Shown: positions 50,241 through 62,329 of the stretch, in pieces | How the letters are laid out: every line of letters starts with the position of its first letter | Numbering within the stretch: the first letter of the stretch is position 1 | Assembly: GCF_016802725.1 (NCBI RefSeq) | Contig: NC_052668.1 | Span: 12,717,001 to 12,781,000, forward strand | Length of the DNA stretch: 64,000 nt | Direction: 5' to 3' | Origin: Solenopsis invicta | Lineage: Eukaryota > Arthropoda > Insecta > Hymenoptera > Formicidae | Translations under genes and position numbers: made by a program | Notes under the pieces: generated by a model | Databases searched by the model: none | The model's input: only the letters and a program-made list of their open reading frames with translations | What the model was told of the DNA's origin: nothing

Positions 50241-51746
50241 TTTTATATAATTTTGCCCGCAATTTCATAATTGCAATATTAATGTCGCGATATTTATAAT
50301 CACGTGACAATGTATAATATACGAATGTTTATTTTATGCTATAATTGTAAAGAATTGAATAAAAAAAGAAAATAACTGGGAAGAGGGATTTTATTAATGC
50401 TTCCATTGATATAACGTATTAATATTACGTATTCCGGACTGTGTTTTAAGTCCGACGAATATGCGGCGCTTATTCAGTTTAAATAAACTGGTGACATTAA
50501 AAATTATTATTTAGCACTATAAGAACCGCGGTGACTGACATACGCCTGCTAATCTTATGTTTGAAATAAAGTGAGCTCATCAATTTATAAAATTCATTTC
50601 GGATGTCTCATATTTAAAATAAACTTTTTTAATTGATGAATTTGTATTTTCTGTTCTCGCGTTGAATTAGCCTTCGTTCAGTGTCATCACATATTTGCAA
50701 CTAATCATAACAGGAAACGTGACTGCCGTGACACTAGATAGTAAAAGTGACAAGGTCAAGTGTCATTTGAAGTTTTCATCGTCATCGTGTCGAAAAGTCA
50801 ATTAAAACACAAAGATATATTGTTTACTACCACTTGTACAACGATGACATATGAGTTATAGTCATCTACGTGGTCAATAACCACGTGATCAATAGTTAGT
50901 GCTAAATCGCTTCTCACAAACGAGTCTTCTATTGTCTTAATAATTTTCATTTTTTTTTGTAAAGCGCAACAAATTTGATTTCCATATAACAATGTCTATA
51001 TTTACTAAAATGTTTACTTGATATTAATAACAACGGCGTTAGAAATCGATAATAATTCACGCTCTGTCGGGTCGCAATTATTACAGAATTGACCTCGAAA
51101 TAGTTTCGATATAAGTACGGTAAGTCTAAATACGTAAACAGTCACTTAGAAGGCCACGAATGAATTTGATTCGTAGGTACGTAATTGATTGTACGAAACG
51201 CCAACTCCAATCACGATCGTCGCTTGGTCATTTTAAGATTCGCGAGATCTCAATTTATTCTTTAATGAGGCCGAATTTTTTTTCCTACAGACTTATCTCG
51301 AATCAGAGACGATGTAGCACGCGCCTTAAAATTTTCCGTTCCTTCGTTGCAAGGCGATCGAACTTATGAAGTATTTCGATGGCCGATTTGAAAAGAGGAT
51401 ATAACAGTATACGAATAACATTATACAATAAATATTAATTGACGCCATTAAATGTGATTGATCACTGTTCTTTGGGCGATTATATCCTTACCCGACTATG
51501 CACAACGGGACTTTGTAATGCAAAGCGTTCACGTCCAACAAATGTAATAGCTTATTGATAGTTTATACGTGATATATAGTAACATCTTTCTTTCATGTCA
51601 ATTTTTACGTATCTTTGCATAAAATTTACATAATCTTTTAAAATCAGTTCTCGCATACAAATGTAAATAATTCATAATAGTTTATACAAAACGAGAAACG
51701 TAATCATTGCGTTCAACCGTTCAACCGAATAGGTTGAACAATTATA
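50241..51746. other. Intergenic DNA, nothing recognised
   Basis: AT-rich with short chance frames only. No repeats, RNA genes or splice-flanked frames were identified downstream of the desaturase gene. Confidence 0.4.
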
Positions 51747-52211
51747 CTCTCTTAATTTAAATCAGTGAAATTTTCACTGATTCCATCAGAGACTCAATAT
51801 TTCACTAAACAATCAGTGAACTATGACAAATTCACTGATGAAATAGTGAAATCCCGCCAAAATGCGTTTATTCGATTATAAATGCGTTTGTCCGGCGGTA
51901 TAAGGTCGAGTTTGATTTTGTACTCTATTTGACAAGTGGTGTATGTCCACTTTGTGTTTTACATCATGAACTCATAGCCCCGAGGTAAGTATTAATATGC
52001 ACATTAATAATAGTCGATTAATGCTGAAGACGTAACTACTGTGAGTAATTATACAGGTTATTGGAAACTCACTGATTTAGACAGTGACGAGGCAATGTCA
52101 CTGGTACAAACAGTGAATATTCACTGATTCGCAGTGGTATACTTATAACTGCAGCAAACAGTGAATATGCACTGCAAATCAGTGAGTTTTCACTGATTTA
52201 AATTAAGAGAG
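51747..52211. mobile_element. 465-bp MITE built of CAGTGA palindromes
   Basis: Perfect-looking terminal inverted repeats CTCTCTTAATTTAAATCAGTGA / TCACTGATTTAAATTAAGAGAG are flanked by TA (51745-51746 and 52212-52213). The interior carries many direct and inverted TCACTGA/TCAGTGA words, clustered near both ends. No open frame. It lies about 390 bp beyond the desaturase stop codon. Confidence 0.85.
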
Positions 52212-52602
52212 TAAGTACTAATTTTGAAAAAGATCTCTAAAGATAAATAAAAACCATTGTAATCATAATCGCATCTGAGACACGTTACTAAGACTCGAAG
52301 CATACGCAAAAGCTGTCGAAGAAAAGTTAAAAAATTTTAATTTGACAACGTGACATTATCGTGACATTATTGCCAATGCATCGATTAATGTAATGATTAC
52401 AACACGTGTATAAAAGAAGACTATGATGTCTTGCATATTGTATGATAATGTGCTAAACCTTCAGACATAATCACTGAATTCATTATAAATTTGTAATACC
52501 ATCATAAACCATAAACATCTGTTGGACGTCCTCGTTCTGCATAATTCCGACCGGTGTAATGCCACACGTATAGAGATTTTAGATAACTGAATCTTTCGGA
52601 GC

Positions 52603-54421
52603 TTAGTCGCCCTTATTGAAGATCTTGGCATCCTGCATATCTTCAGGTGTCATATCGGCATCGCCCCACCCCCATATAGCCCCCTCGTGTGAATGATCAT
52701 CGTGATGATCGTCTATTCGCTTGTATTTCGAGTTGTCGCCCGTTCGGGCGGCGCGTTTCTTTATTATACTGTGCTCCACGGTCTTCAGATCATACGCCCA
52801 ACCGATCCAAGCGAAGAAGTCGATGAAGGCGGTAGTGAAGTTCACGCGATAGTTGCCCAACTCGGCGGCCTTGTAGTCCCACGGGAACACATGGTGATAG
52901 TTATGCCAGCCCTCGCCGAAAGCGCCGATACCAACGCTGTAGCTGTCAGTGGCACTAATGGCTCTGCGATATAGATACGAACGCGTTTCTCTTATAGACT
53001 TCCGTTTACGCAAGATTCGAAATAGGTTGAGCACAGAGGGGAATTATCTTTGGCGATACTTACCTATCGTACGGTTTCATGCCCCAAACGTGGGCCGCGG
53101 AGTTCACCAGCCAAGTCAGGTTCAGTGACAGCGTGTATCTGAAAAGGGTGGCGTACCACGCGTACATAGGTTTCTCGTTCCAAAAGTGGCATGGTACCCA
53201 CGTGGGGAGCAGGAAGCAGAACACCGGCATCAGAACGATGTAGAGCCTGTAACATAAGCGTAGATACATTTTGACGAAATTGAACGATAATCTTGATCTA
53301 ACAAACGCGTGGCATCACTTGTGAAACTTTACTGATCCTAGAAAACGATATTTTCGTCGACGATGAGTTATTATACCTGCGTTGCCAGACAACGACGGGG
53401 TCCTTTTCGAGATCGCTCATATCGACCGTAGCTCCCTTGTTGATGACGTCTGGGTGCTTACGTACCAGGAGCCAGCCCATATGCGAGAAGAAGAAGCCTC
53501 TCTTCGCATTGTGCGGATCCGCATCTGTGTCCGTGAATTTATGATGAACTCTGTGATCTCTCACCCATTCGTAAATGTGATTCTGCAAAGCAAACATAAA
53601 AAATATAATTATAATGCAATACTATTTCTTCAAGAAGTTCTTCCGTAGAGCACATTTTTGTGCAAATCAAATCTTTTTTCATATTTTTAGATTATTTTTA
53701 AAAATGTATCTACGATGTTATTATAAACTGAACATCTGAGATAATAATTATAAAGTTATTTACAACAATGGTTGCTGCTTTTCTTAATTATGCTTCGCGT
53801 AAATAAGTTTGTATAATAGCATGGCCAGGAGTCTTACTTGGAAAGCCGTGGTCTGTAAAAGCATAAGAATAACTCTCATCGGCCATTTCGCTTTGTAAGC
53901 CCGATGAGCCCACAGTCTGTGAGCACCTCCTGTAACACCGACAGCAGCGAAAGCTGCGACTAGCACACCTGAAAAGATAAATAAAATTAGGTGTGATAAC
54001 ATTGCTAGATTTCTTAAAAATAAAATTGCTATTATTATTAATTAATAGATCTACTAGCTCACGCTATTAATAATCTACTGTTTCTATTGTTCCTTTCTAC
54101 AAATCAATCGATTGCAATTGAAAACAACGTTTAACGTTTAAAAGATATTGTACACAAATGAAACGTACACCAAATAAATGTGGATAATTTGGCAACCGTT
54201 AGTAAAATGTACAATCCATAAAGTGCTCCAAGATGTAGATAGGCAAACGCTATCATGTTTCTCCAAACGATCTTCCATTGATATTTGGGATTCGAGCTTT
54301 GTGCCTTTTGGATTGGCAATTTTTGCACAGTCTTCTCGGTCGCTGATTTCTTTTGCGACACATCTTGCTGAGAAGCTTCGAGGAATAAAGTCGCTGAACT
54401 ACCAAACAAATTCGGCGCCAT
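52603..54421 (-). CDS. Acyl-CoA Delta9 desaturase
   Basis: An endoplasmic-reticulum membrane di-iron enzyme that puts a cis double bond into saturated acyl-CoA, using cytochrome b5. In insects this family supplies membrane lipids and precursors of pheromones and cuticular hydrocarbons. Exons are 54169-54421, 53838-53968, 53377-53582, 53064-53246 and 52603-52963, totalling 1134 nt (377 aa plus stop, normal for the family), with all phases matching and GT/AG junctions. The start ATG is 54419-54421, with a 5'UTR acceptor at 54434. His boxes are HRLWAH (101-106), HRVHH (138-142) and HNYHH (278-282), with Asn245 and His249 (NSAAH) as extra metal ligands. Hydrophobic spans lie at about 53-79, 85-99, 198-216 and 229-247. 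The N-terminal MAPNLFGSS is typical of insect members. The tail is His/Asp-rich (DDHHDDHSHEG-type). The gene is intact. The double-bond position and substrate chain length cannot be read from sequence. Confidence 0.94.
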
Positions 54422-54434
54422 GTTGTTGGATTAT
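54422..54434 (-). other. Desaturase 5'UTR end and splice acceptor
   Basis: On the minus strand TTGTTATAG followed by ATAATCCAACAAC leads into the ATG, so an acceptor lies 13 nt upstream of the start codon. A non-coding first exon must lie at higher coordinates, which would place the 54716-56964 palindrome in the first intron. Confidence 0.5.
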
Positions 54435-54527
54435 CTATAACAAATATTTGCAGCTTTAAAAGCTACGCTGTGTGCATGCTGGATATATTTAATATTTAAA
54501 AATATTTATAATATAGTTGAAAGAGAA

Positions 54528-54530
<3 letters not shown>

Positions 54531-54564
<34 letters not shown>

Positions 54565-54575
54565 AAGAGAGAGGG
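54531..54575. repeat. (GA)n microsatellite
   Basis: A run of GA repeats with a few AAAG interruptions, just upstream of the desaturase start. Confidence 0.9.
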
Positions 54576-55520
54576 GAAGAATAAGAGAAAAAAGGGAGAA
54601 CGCGAAAAAAGAAAAAGGGTTAAATAGACTTATATGTGAATTTAAAGTACGTAGCAAAGTTTGTAAAATTATTAAGTTTGTAAAATTATTTAAACAATAA
54701 TTAACATTGTATATACACTACTCAAAAAAAAATAGGGAACACTTTCCAGACACCAAAAATTAGGCTATTTTCAAATGACTGTAACTCGGTGAAAAATCAT
54801 CGTAGGTAAAAAATAAAAAAAGCATTTTGAAGCTTGAAGATCGAGCTTTAACGTTCTACTAGCAGATTTTCAAAATTCTTTTAACTTCTTTGTCTTACGC
54901 AGTAAAAAAGCACACCTTGTTTTGTTCATTAAAATTTTGTATTTTTGACACTTTGTAGATCGACCAACAAATTTTTTTCGAATAATTCAAGTAAAATTTC
55001 ATAAACTACAAGATTTTACCTACAAAATGCTTTTTTAAAAATTTCTCTACGATTTTTTTTGACCGAGTTACGCAACTTTGAAGCTAAACCTGCATTTTTT
55101 ACAAATGATATCCGTACTCCGTGAAAAATCATCGTAGACAAAAAATCAAAAAACCATTTTAAAGCTCGAAGTTTCAGCTTTAACATGCTATTAATGGTTT
55201 TCAAAAATTTTCTCAATTTCTTAGTACTATGCCCCAAAAAAGATACACTGTTTTTTCCTTGAAATTACGTATTTTTAATAGCCTGTAGCTCAATAAAAAA
55301 TTTTTTCTCGACAAATCTAATGCAAGTGCCATAAAGAATGACATTTTGTCTATAAAATGCTTTTTTTAAAATTTTTTCTACGATTTTTTTTTGACCGAGT
55401 TACAAGACTTCGAAGAAACACATTTTTTACAGTACATTTTTTTGAAAAATGACGTCTACCGCCGACATTAGCATTACCTAATGTGCACCACGTGGAGGTT
55501 GCCGGTCGGATTTTTGCACA

Positions 55521-55522
<2 letters not shown>

Positions 55523-55584
<62 letters not shown>
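55523..55584. repeat. (GT)n tract in left arm; mirrored as (CA)n
   Basis: An almost pure GT run of about 60 bp. The mirrored right arm has a (CA)n run at about 56041-56158, interrupted by GCACGC words. A second GT run with CGCGCGCG (55655-55691) mirrors 55949-55973. Confidence 0.9.
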
Positions 55585-55586
<2 letters not shown>

Positions 55587-55721
55587 CACAGCAGAGATAA
55601 GGACTCCACAGTTCGTCACTTCTGCGGTATTTAATGACTCCAAACCCTCTCTGCTGTGTGTGTGTGTGTGTGTGTATGCGCGCGCGCGCATGAGTGTTCA
55701 ATAGTGTGTCTTTCCTCCTCG

Positions 55722-55939
55722 CCAATAGCCCGGACTTAAATCCAATCAAGCACATTTGGGATAAAATGGAACGACGATTAAGGCGTCGCGAAGAACAGCC
55801 GCAAAATTTAGAAGAATTGGGAGAAATTTTAACGAAAATTTGGCACAACATTCCGCAAGATCGTATTGCAAGATGTATAAATATGCAAGAACGCTTGCAA
55901 GCAGTAATTGATCAGAGAGGAGGAAATACACACTATTAA
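55722..55939 (+). pseudogene. Tc1-family transposase C-terminal fragment
   Basis: The frame reads NSPDLNPIKHIWDKMERRLR from about 55727, then a helical tail (EELGEILTKIWHNIPQDRI ... CINMQERLQAVID) and a stop at 55937. PDLNPIxHxWD is the word carrying the last catalytic acidic region of Tc1 DD34E transposases. All upstream parts, including the DNA-binding domain and the first two Asp residues, are absent, so it is not functional. It is the only part of the element not in the palindrome. Confidence 0.88.
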
Positions 55940-56083
55940 ACACTCATGCGCGCGCGCGCATACACACACACAGCAGAAAGGGTTTGGAGTCATTAAATAT
56001 CGCAGAAGTCACGAACTGTGGGGTTCTTACCTCTGCTGTGATACACACACGCACACGCACGCGCGCACGCACGCACGCACGCA

Positions 56084-56131
<48 letters not shown>

Positions 56132-56969
56132 CACACACACACACACACACACACACACGATGTGCAAAAATCCGACCGGCAACCTCCACGTGGTGCACAT
56201 TGGGTAATGCTAATGTCGGCGGTAGACGTCATTTTTCAAAAAAATGTACTGTAAAAAATGTGTTTCTTTGAAGTCTTGTAACTCGGTCAAAAAAAATCGT
56301 AGAAAAAATTTTAAAAAAAGCATTTTATAGACAAAATGTCATTCTTTATGGCACTTGCATTGGATTTGTCGAGAAAAAATTTTTTATTGAGCTACAGGCT
56401 ATTAAAAATACGTAATTTCAAGGAAAAAACAGTGTATCTTTTTTGGGGCATAGTACTAAGAAATTGAAAAAATATTGGAAAATTATTGATAACATGTTAA
56501 AGCTGAAACTTCGAGCTTTAAAATGGTTTTTTAATTTTTTGTCTACGATGATTTTTCACGGAGTACGGATATCATTTGTAAAAAATGCAGGTTTAGCTTC
56601 AAAGTTGCGTAACTCGGTCAAAAAAAATCGTAAAGAAATTAAAAAAAAAACATTTTGTAAGCAAAATGTTGTAGTTTATGAAGCTTTACTTGAATTATTC
56701 GAAAAAAATTTGTTGGTCGAGCTGCAAAGTGTCAAAAATACAAAATTTTAAGGAACAAAACAGGGTGTGCTTTTTTACTGCATAAGACAAGGAAGTTAAA
56801 AGAATTTTGAAAATCTGCTGATAGAGCCTTAAAGTTGGATCTTCAAGTTTCAAAATGCTTTTTTTATTTTTTATCTACGATGATTTTTCACCGAGTTACA
56901 GTCATTTGAAAATAGCCTAATTTTTGGTGTCTGAAAAGTGTTCCCTATTTTATTTTGAGTAGAGTATTA

Positions 56970-58020
56970 ACATATTTTTTGCAACAAATTTTTTACAGTT
57001 TTTTTAAGGAGAAGTTATATAATCTTCTGTGCAATAAATGCGCAAAAAAAATCAGAAGTAATTATGCCATTAATAGCAATTCAGTAGTATCAATTATTGT
57101 AAAATAAAGGTTAGAACAATAGACACTAAAGAAGGGTGGAAATGTCAGTTATTATTAAATATGTAATAGCCAGGCTTAACAGCTCATTTCATCTCATTGT
57201 TTTCAAATTTGACAAACCTACGAGTTTAATGTAATTATTATTAAACTGATTATCAATGTAATATTGTGATCTTACTATTTCTGGTTCGATTTAAGAGTTG
57301 CGTTTCAAGACTGAAAGTAACAGTGCAGAGTTCGAAAAAAATGTCTAAATAAAATCACATACCAAATATTTTTTTAACACTTTTAAGATCTGTTATGACT
57401 GTTGCTGATCTTTTCTTGATTGCATTAAGATTAAATTATACTATATAAGATAGATATAATATGTCTAATAAGTATTTAAAATATATGTATATTAATTTGA
57501 GGATAAAATATCATTTCAACTTTTGTTTAAGTCACTGATAATAAAATTATTTTATTTACATATTTAAATATGATAAAAATATTTAATCCAAAAACATTTT
57601 AAAATTCAGTTTTTTCTTTAATTTAATATCTATCATCTATACATTCAGTTATAGTGTAACTTTTGTGATATGTTATTATTTATGAAAATAAAAAATATAA
57701 GTCACAAAAATGATTTGTGTTGCATTTATGCCATTTATGTAGTCTCATATAAATTAAATATATAAAATAATTAATATTACATCATCATTTTTACAATATA
57801 TTCTAATGATTGTACGTTTTAATTATTATTAATTAATGCTTTACATGCTCATGATTTTTGTTTGTTAATTGAATAACAATTGAGTAGTAATTGAATAATA
57901 GCAAAAAAAAGAAAAGAAATTGGTACTATTGAACAATAACGAAAAGAAGAAAAAAACCCGATTCACTATAGATTTCAAGAGCCTTTTACTCATTACGAAT
58001 ATTTAACTTTTGCCTTTTCT
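56970..58020. other. AT-rich non-coding DNA
   Basis: No frame, repeat or splice signal could be supported. It is probably within the desaturase 5'UTR intron or intergenic. Confidence 0.35.
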
Positions 58021-58450
58021 TCGCTTTTCTACGTGAGAGGAATCGATAGAATGACCTCCACATTGTCGCGCCACCATTACCCGAAGATTCATGATTCTTT
58101 AATGACTCTCGTCGTACGTTATGTACATCCACGCAACGATCTCGTTATGGCTTTCTAGAACATTACGTGTGGTTAATATCTGCGACATACGTGTGGAAAG
58201 CGCGAGTGCAAAAAAAAAAGGGAATTCTCTAAACGATGCGCTTTCAACACACCAAACGAGTGTCCGCGGTCTGTCTCGCGGAGAATGATATTCCTCAATT
58301 GTGTACGCGAAGCAGAGTGCCGTCTTTGCACGAGCACGCTACGATGTCGACCACATTAACAGCCCTTCACGACGAAGAAGTGGTACGCGATTGTTGCATC
58401 AGAGCAGCCTCGTAATCGCCGGTGATATTACATTAGCGCGCAATCTCGTT
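58020..58450. promoter_or_regulatory. GC/CpG-richer block, possible desaturase promoter
   Basis: The stretch is distinctly less AT-rich than its surroundings, with many CpGs (TCCGCGGTCTGTCTCGCGGA near 58262-58281 is a near-palindrome). It has no long open frame. It lies about 3.7 kb upstream of the desaturase start, which needs a non-coding first exon. The assignment is inferred from position and composition only. Confidence 0.3.
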
Positions 58451-58824
58451 GCGGTTTAGCGAAAACTGGATTCTTATTTTATATTACACTTATCTTTGCA
58501 AAAGCGCCGTAAACAATCATCGAAATAATCAATCTTTTATTTCTTAGGTTAGGGTCTCGTGCCACAAATCTCTCGAAGAAGTGTTAAAAACTGTTATTAT
58601 ATCACTCTCGAAAACGTGTTATTACATCGCTGATTTAAAGCCTCAAGGTAATTTTCGTTTTAAAGTTAGAATTATAAGCCACGAATTGGCAGATGTGGAA
58701 AACGGTGTTAATAAAAATTCTTAATGACAAAATTGACGAACGAAATTTTTGAAATGTTGACGGTTATTTCTCTAAACATAGCATGGAATAAACCAAGTGT
58801 CCGACTAATACTTCAATCAGCCTA

Positions 58825-59243
58825 CACTGAAAGAAAAAATTGTAGGCAACTAGAAAGCGACAACCATACAAATTTTGTTATTATAAAATATAGTTAAATA
58901 AACTGTATTATAGTTATTTCAACTAAGTTAATGGTTAAGGCAACTAATAAAAAAATAATTGTAATATACTATATAATTACAGCTATTGTGTTATTAGTTC
59001 CCTAACCATTAACTTAATTGCAATAACTGCACAATATAGTATAACTTAGGTATAGCTTAATACAACTTAGTTGTGATATACTATATAATATAGTAATTAC
59101 AACTATTTTTTTATTAGTTCTCGTAACCATTAACTTTGCAATAACTATTATATAGTTGATTACATGTATATTATAATTTTGTTAACAAAATTTGTATGGT
59201 TGTCCCCTTATAGTTAGCACTACCACAATTTTTTCTCTCAGTG
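58825..59243. mobile_element. 419-bp MITE with long inverted ends
   Basis: It starts CACTGAAAGAAAAAATTGTAG after TA and ends CACAATTTTTTCTCTCAGTG before TA. A second inverted pair sits just inside: GACAACCATACAAATTTTGTTA-type words at 58859 and, inverted, near 59178-59205. The interior has several TATAGTTA/TAACTATA words. No open frame. Confidence 0.85.
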
Positions 59244-59759
59244 TAGAATTAGATGCTCAGAACTAAATGTGAATTTGTGTTCCCCCTCCTTTATGCCTAA
59301 TTAGACGCAAAGTAGCCGTCCCTCCTCCTTGCGCACGCTATGAGATTAACGAATGAAGATGACGCGAATTATGTAGGTGCCCCACTTCTAAATATTCCTT
59401 TCTTGCAGTGGTCTGCGTTCTTTCAATGTCAAGAGTTTACGAGCAATTTAACGGAACCTGATTCACGGTTCTACTACTTACGAATTATGAATTTATCGTT
59501 AATCTAATTCCACATCCGGAATTAGATTGACAAACGGCGTCTATGAAGATTAACGTTTGTATCTGATATCTAATAAATTCATTCATGTAGTATATCATTA
59601 TTTTAAATTATTAACGCTTTCTTACGACTGAGTTGTAATACTTCCAACCGGATCGAAAGTGTATTACGGATACATAATAATTACGGATGATTTGACGAAA
59701 GACGACGTCTGTAAAGCGAGTTAGACACGAAACTTCTTTCATTTTCTCTTTACATACTG

Positions 59760-59817
<58 letters not shown>

Positions 59818-60890
59818 CTTCAGCTTTTCCAGTAAACTATCGTCAAGGAACAAATTAAAAATGAAAGAAACATGAATCTTCATAACATCTCGTAAATTAA
59901 TTTTATTTTTTACGTGACGCTGACTTTTTAATAATGTATTAAATAACAAAAGTGTATATACATCAAATTTTTTGATGCATACTGGATAACATAAATATTA
60001 TTGTACAATGCAATTTTTTAATTAAATAAAAATATTACATTGTTATCTAATTCGTCTTAATATATTGCAAATACTTTACATTTTTCAGTGCTTCATGTCA
60101 AAGAAATATTACTTAATATTAACGAAATGAAAAAAGACGTTTATTAACACGAATATTAGATTGTTTAGAAATGAGACAGCAATAACTCTGACGAACATCT
60201 TTTCCTCTCTCTTTCTATTTGCTTTATAATGATTATAATTAATTATTATCGATTATGTACGTATCCGTATTATTTTACTTTTAATTTTCGGCATTAGAGA
60301 GACGTAAAAGTTCAAATATCACTGCGTTGAAAGTGTTCACACATTAAACGATTATCTGTGACGAACATGTTTACACATCGCCGACCGTCAATCAGTGTAG
60401 ACATTCGCACAACAGAAATGCAACAGAGTTTGAGCCAATGCTTGACTTACGCTAATATTAACTCTTTACCTAGAATAACCAGGTTGACGTGCTATTTCCA
60501 AAGTAGTTTACGCTCTTCTTTAACAGTATGTCATAAATTCTTACTTAACTGTTCAATTTACGACGTTAGAAGATCGCACATAGTTAAGGAAAGAGAGGGG
60601 AAGGGGCTGTCTTTAGAGAACTGTAAAGAAAAGGCTATCAAAGAGAAAGTCATGTAATTAGTATATATATTAGCGTTATTCTTGGTCTTAATATAAATGA
60701 GAAATTTAAGATTATAGATGGAAAGAAATTTATCAATTAAGCATGGAGATCATTATTCGTGACAGAATCAATTATAATTCTTATTAAAGCCCGCTTTATA
60801 AAACGCAATAAAATAGAAAGAAATTCTTTTTATAATTTTACATGTCAGATAATATTTGAAGAATTGGCACACGCACTCACAAAATACATT
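59244..60890. other. Non-coding DNA with TA microsatellite
   Basis: Nothing coding could be supported. A plus-strand frame at about 60367-60657 has no family features. Confidence 0.35.
59761..59817. repeat. (TA)n microsatellite
   Basis: A pure TA run of about 57 bp. Confidence 0.95.
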
Positions 60891-60893
60891 AGG

Positions 60894-61155
60894 GTAAAGT
60901 TGCCTATTATGAGATACCTTTTTTTAAATGCTTATAAATTTTTAAATTTATAACATTAACTTGTATTTTTATGTTAAAATGATAGAAAATATATTTAAGT
61001 TTCATCACCAAAAGTCAGTAATCAATAATAGCTATACTTTATTTTATATGAATTTTTTTATCAAAAGGGCCAATTTTGCTATTTCAAAAAAAAGGGTTCC
61101 TAATATGAGACATAAGGATTTCCTTATATGAGATAGTATCTCATAATAGGAAACC
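60894..61155. repeat. CCTATTATGAGATA motif cluster
   Basis: CCTATTATGAGATA (60903-60916), CCTAATATGAGA (61099-61110) and the inverted TATCTCATAATAGG (61137-61150) occur within 250 bp, with a near-palindrome TATATGAGATAGTATCTCATA at 61126-61146. They lie downstream of the pogo-type pseudogene and may be its subterminal or terminal repeats. Confidence 0.5.
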
Positions 61156-61533
61156 AAGAAAAAAAGAAAAACTTTGTATATAAACACTTTTATTATATAA
61201 AAGTAGAGATATAATAAATTTTAATTTTAATTATACTTAGTAATTATAATTTTTTGGTGGTTTTAATCAAAACATAATAATCCTAAGACTAGGAAGCAAT
61301 CACAATTAGTGCATCAAACTTATATACTTATTATAAAATATATTTAAGTTTTAAGTTAAGAGCTACTGCTTTTCTGTTTTCTGCTTTTCTGTCAAGGTGG
61401 AAATTTGCTGTTAAACTTTTCAATTTTTAAAAATGAAGCAAAACTTAAACTCTTTAATTTTCGGAAATTAAATAAAATTTGAACTTTTTAATCATAAGAA
61501 GAATCTGGCCATAAACTATAAATAGTAAAACAA

Positions 61534-62322
61534 CTAAATGTGACCACAAATAGCGCAGAAAAACCTCTCAGATTTTACTTCACCACATTGTTCATGAGCC
61601 CATTTAAGACAAACTTGACAAATTTTCCACTTCTCTCTACGTAAATCTTCTGAAAATAGTCCTGAACAAAATGGACATTGTGCATCATTATTTTCAGAAA
61701 ACAATTCACTAGATTAATGTGGAATTACATTATTATCATCTTCGCTTGAAGATTAAAGTTTTTTTTAAATCTTTTTAGTTTTATTTTTACCTCGACTTTT
61801 ATTTTTTGCAGTAATTTTTAACTCTTTTTCTTTTTTTCTTTTTAAAGAATCTTCTACTTGTTTTTTATAGGGAGAAAATGTAACTAAATGGGCAAATTGT
61901 GCACGTGTAGATTTATTCTGGTTTTGTGTAATTGTTGGAACAGGTTTTATTTGAAATTGTGACATCATAACTTCTGTATCTTGACTTGGTCCTTGTATGT
62001 CTTGAGAACAATCTGGAATAGGGCTAAGATTGTCAGAAACGTTTTAGTTTTCTTTATTTGCTTCTATAGATAAAATTTCATCATCGTTAATAGCACTAGG
62101 GCAGTCTATGACTGGAGAAGGATTTTCAGAGCCGTTATAAATTCTGAAATGTTCCTCACCAAAGACGTGGCGGTTACAAGGAAATAGATCAGTCTTTCTA
62201 AAAGCATTGATGGAGTTGTTTATAATAGAAGCTTTTTGGTAATCTTCTCCAAAGAGCATTCCTACTTGACGATTTGTAATCACTCGTCCAGGATTAGTTA
62301 ATGTTTTATTAATATTATTCAA
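61534..62322 (-). pseudogene. Pogo/Tigger-type transposase, C-terminal relic
   Basis: In one minus-strand frame, 62322-62044 reads a DDE-superfamily C-terminal part (NRQVGMLFGEDYQKAS, then AFRKTDLFPCNRHVF), and the frame continues past a TAA at 62044 into FAHLVTFSPYKKQVEDSLK, a word typical of pogo/Tigger tails. After further stops (61765 and below), the same frame ends in a zinc-binding motif (QCPFCSG ... KICQVCLKWAHEQC ... FFCAICGH) and a stop at 61534-61536. Several in-frame stops make it a pseudogene. The catalytic core upstream was not seen, so it is truncated. The C-terminal PHD-like cysteine motif is a known companion of such insect transposases. Confidence 0.82.
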
Positions 62323-62329
62323 ATAAATA

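Larger units (their letters stand above)
54716..56964. mobile_element. Giant palindromic Tc1-like element (2249 bp)
   Basis: It begins CACTACTCAAAAAAAAATAG and its right end, inverted, reads CTCTACTCAAAATAAAATAG. TA flanks both sides (54714-54715 and 56965-56966). The arms are 54716 to about 55720 and about 55917 to 56964, which are reverse complements nearly throughout, so each arm is about 1 kb. Each arm carries repeated words AACTCGGT...AAAAATC, a (GT)n or (CA)n tract and a CGCGCGCG run. Only about 200 bp in the centre is unpaired, and it encodes a transposase C-terminus. It is non-autonomous. Confidence 0.9.

Noticed and set aside
55350..56271. Long Thr/His and Cys/Val repeat frames
   Set aside because: They are translations of (CA)n and (GT)n microsatellites inside the palindromic element.
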